Source: Acinetobacter tandoii DSM 14970 = CIP 107469 (GTDB lineage Bacteria; Pseudomonadota; Gammaproteobacteria; Pseudomonadales; Moraxellaceae). Taken from it: a stretch of DNA of 64,000 nt. The translations under genes and the position numbers were made by a program. Numbering within the stretch: position 1 is the first letter of the stretch; each line of letters begins with the position of its first letter. Positions 63,699 through 64,000 of the stretch are shown here, one piece after another. The stretch is from the NCBI RefSeq assembly GCF_000400735.1, contig NZ_KE007365.1:56178-120177 (forward strand). Reading direction: 5' to 3'. Under the pieces are notes generated by a model, which was not told the DNA's origin, did not search any database, and was given only the letters and a program-made list of their open reading frames with translations.

Positions 63699-64000
63699 AT
63701 GCGTCACTATACGGGCATTGATAAGCTCATTAACTCTTTTGACCAAGCACTTCGGAGTCTCGTGCCAGGGACGACAGCAGCTCAGCGAGAAAATCCTGCT
63801 GTTCCAGAAGAAACGCAATTGGCTGTAAGTGAAGCACGTCATGTAGCAGGACTCATGCGTGTCAACCATAGTGGTGAAGTATGTGCTCAAGCGTTATATC
63901 ATGGGCAAGCTCTCACGGCTAAACTGCCGAATGTCCGCCTTGAAATGGAAAAAGCGGCTCTTGAAGAGCAAGATCATTTAGCATGGTGTGAAGACCGCTT
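63699..64000 (+). CDS. coq7: 2-polyprenyl-3-methyl-6-methoxy-1,4-benzoquinone monooxygenase (Coq7), 5' part
   Basis: The first 100 codons of a Coq7-type di-iron hydroxylase of ubiquinone synthesis; the gene runs past the window edge. [27 protein letters not shown] holds the first Glu iron ligand and [12 protein letters not shown] the ExxH motif of this family. ATG 63699 is preceded by AGAGGA. It acts at the inner membrane, hydroxylating the quinone ring. Confidence 0.93.
   Translation, partial: MRHYTGIDKLINSFDQALRSLVPGTTAAQRENPAVPEETQLAVSEARHVAGLMRVNHSGEVCAQALYHGQALTAKLPNVRLEMEKAALEEQDHLAWCEDR

Noticed and set aside
1-64000. CRISPR arrays, tRNA/rRNA genes, prophage or toxin-antitoxin systems
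   Set aside because: Both strands were read for regular spaced repeats, tRNA arms and typical phage or toxin proteins. None was found, though a computed search would be more sensitive.

Overview
The window looks like chromosome from an Acinetobacter species (Moraxellaceae). The main reasons are a divergent aceI/aceR pair (PACE-family biocide pump and LysR activator), low G+C with A/T-rich spacers, a long TamA/TamB pair, and many short hypothetical and lipoprotein genes of the kind common in that genus. I cannot name the species. Nearly all genes are intact housekeeping or accessory-metabolism genes. The only mobile DNA recognised is the 3' end of an IS3-family element at the extreme left. I found no tRNA, rRNA, CRISPR array or prophage.

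Layout. 1-7213: IS3 remnant, nfsB nitroreductase, a small zinc-ribbon protein overlapping a DMT transporter tail-to-tail, fructose-bisphosphate aldolase, a small lipoprotein, phosphoglycerate kinase, then a divergent three-gene operon (DUF2237, Maf/YceF, ribosomal oxygenase RoxA). 7261-11823: a NarL-type two-component pair with a 7TM sensor, divergent from a membrane-anchored FMN glutamate-synthase-like protein. 11876-15601: an envelope-flavoured operon (low-molecular-weight tyrosine phosphatase, murB, a DUF218/SanA-like protein, an alpha/beta hydrolase). 15722-19473: iron alcohol dehydrogenase, thioesterase, dnaX. 19797-25308: a lipid module made of a serine hydrolase, a MaoC-like hydratase and a high-molecular-weight FabG, all divergent from a thiolase that carries a basic N-terminal tail. 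25407-33659: DedA, aceI/aceR, transaldolase, LysE exporter, BenE, an SMR pump, a lipoprotein esterase and two tandem universal stress proteins. 33778-40430: pepN, several unrecognised small proteins, a zinc-ribbon protein coupled to thiM, and a possible GNAT-fold protein. 40431-49397: a long leader with a perfect 18-bp hairpin before an Lrp-type regulator, a DASS anion transporter, a Sel1-repeat protein, aconitase B and several small lipoproteins, one being a DUF333-I78 fusion. 49398-54284: an A/T-rich glycan island with an acyltransferase-3, a GT2 glycosyltransferase and fdtB-fdtC-fdtA for a dTDP-3-acetamido-3,6-dideoxyhexose. 54442-64000: tamB, tamA, an LplT-like MFS protein and the start of coq7.

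The most interesting points are four. The hydratase/HMwFabG/divergent-thiolase block has the same architecture as htdX-fabG4-fadA2 of Mycobacterium tuberculosis, here with a histone-like tail on the thiolase. The Fdt sugar island stands apart from any rmlA/rmlB genes in view. A double zinc-ribbon protein of unknown function is coupled to thiM. A promoter-like sequence would start transcription at a perfect hairpin about 200 nt upstream of the Lrp-type gene. All functional assignments come from reading motifs and recalled family features; no database search was run.
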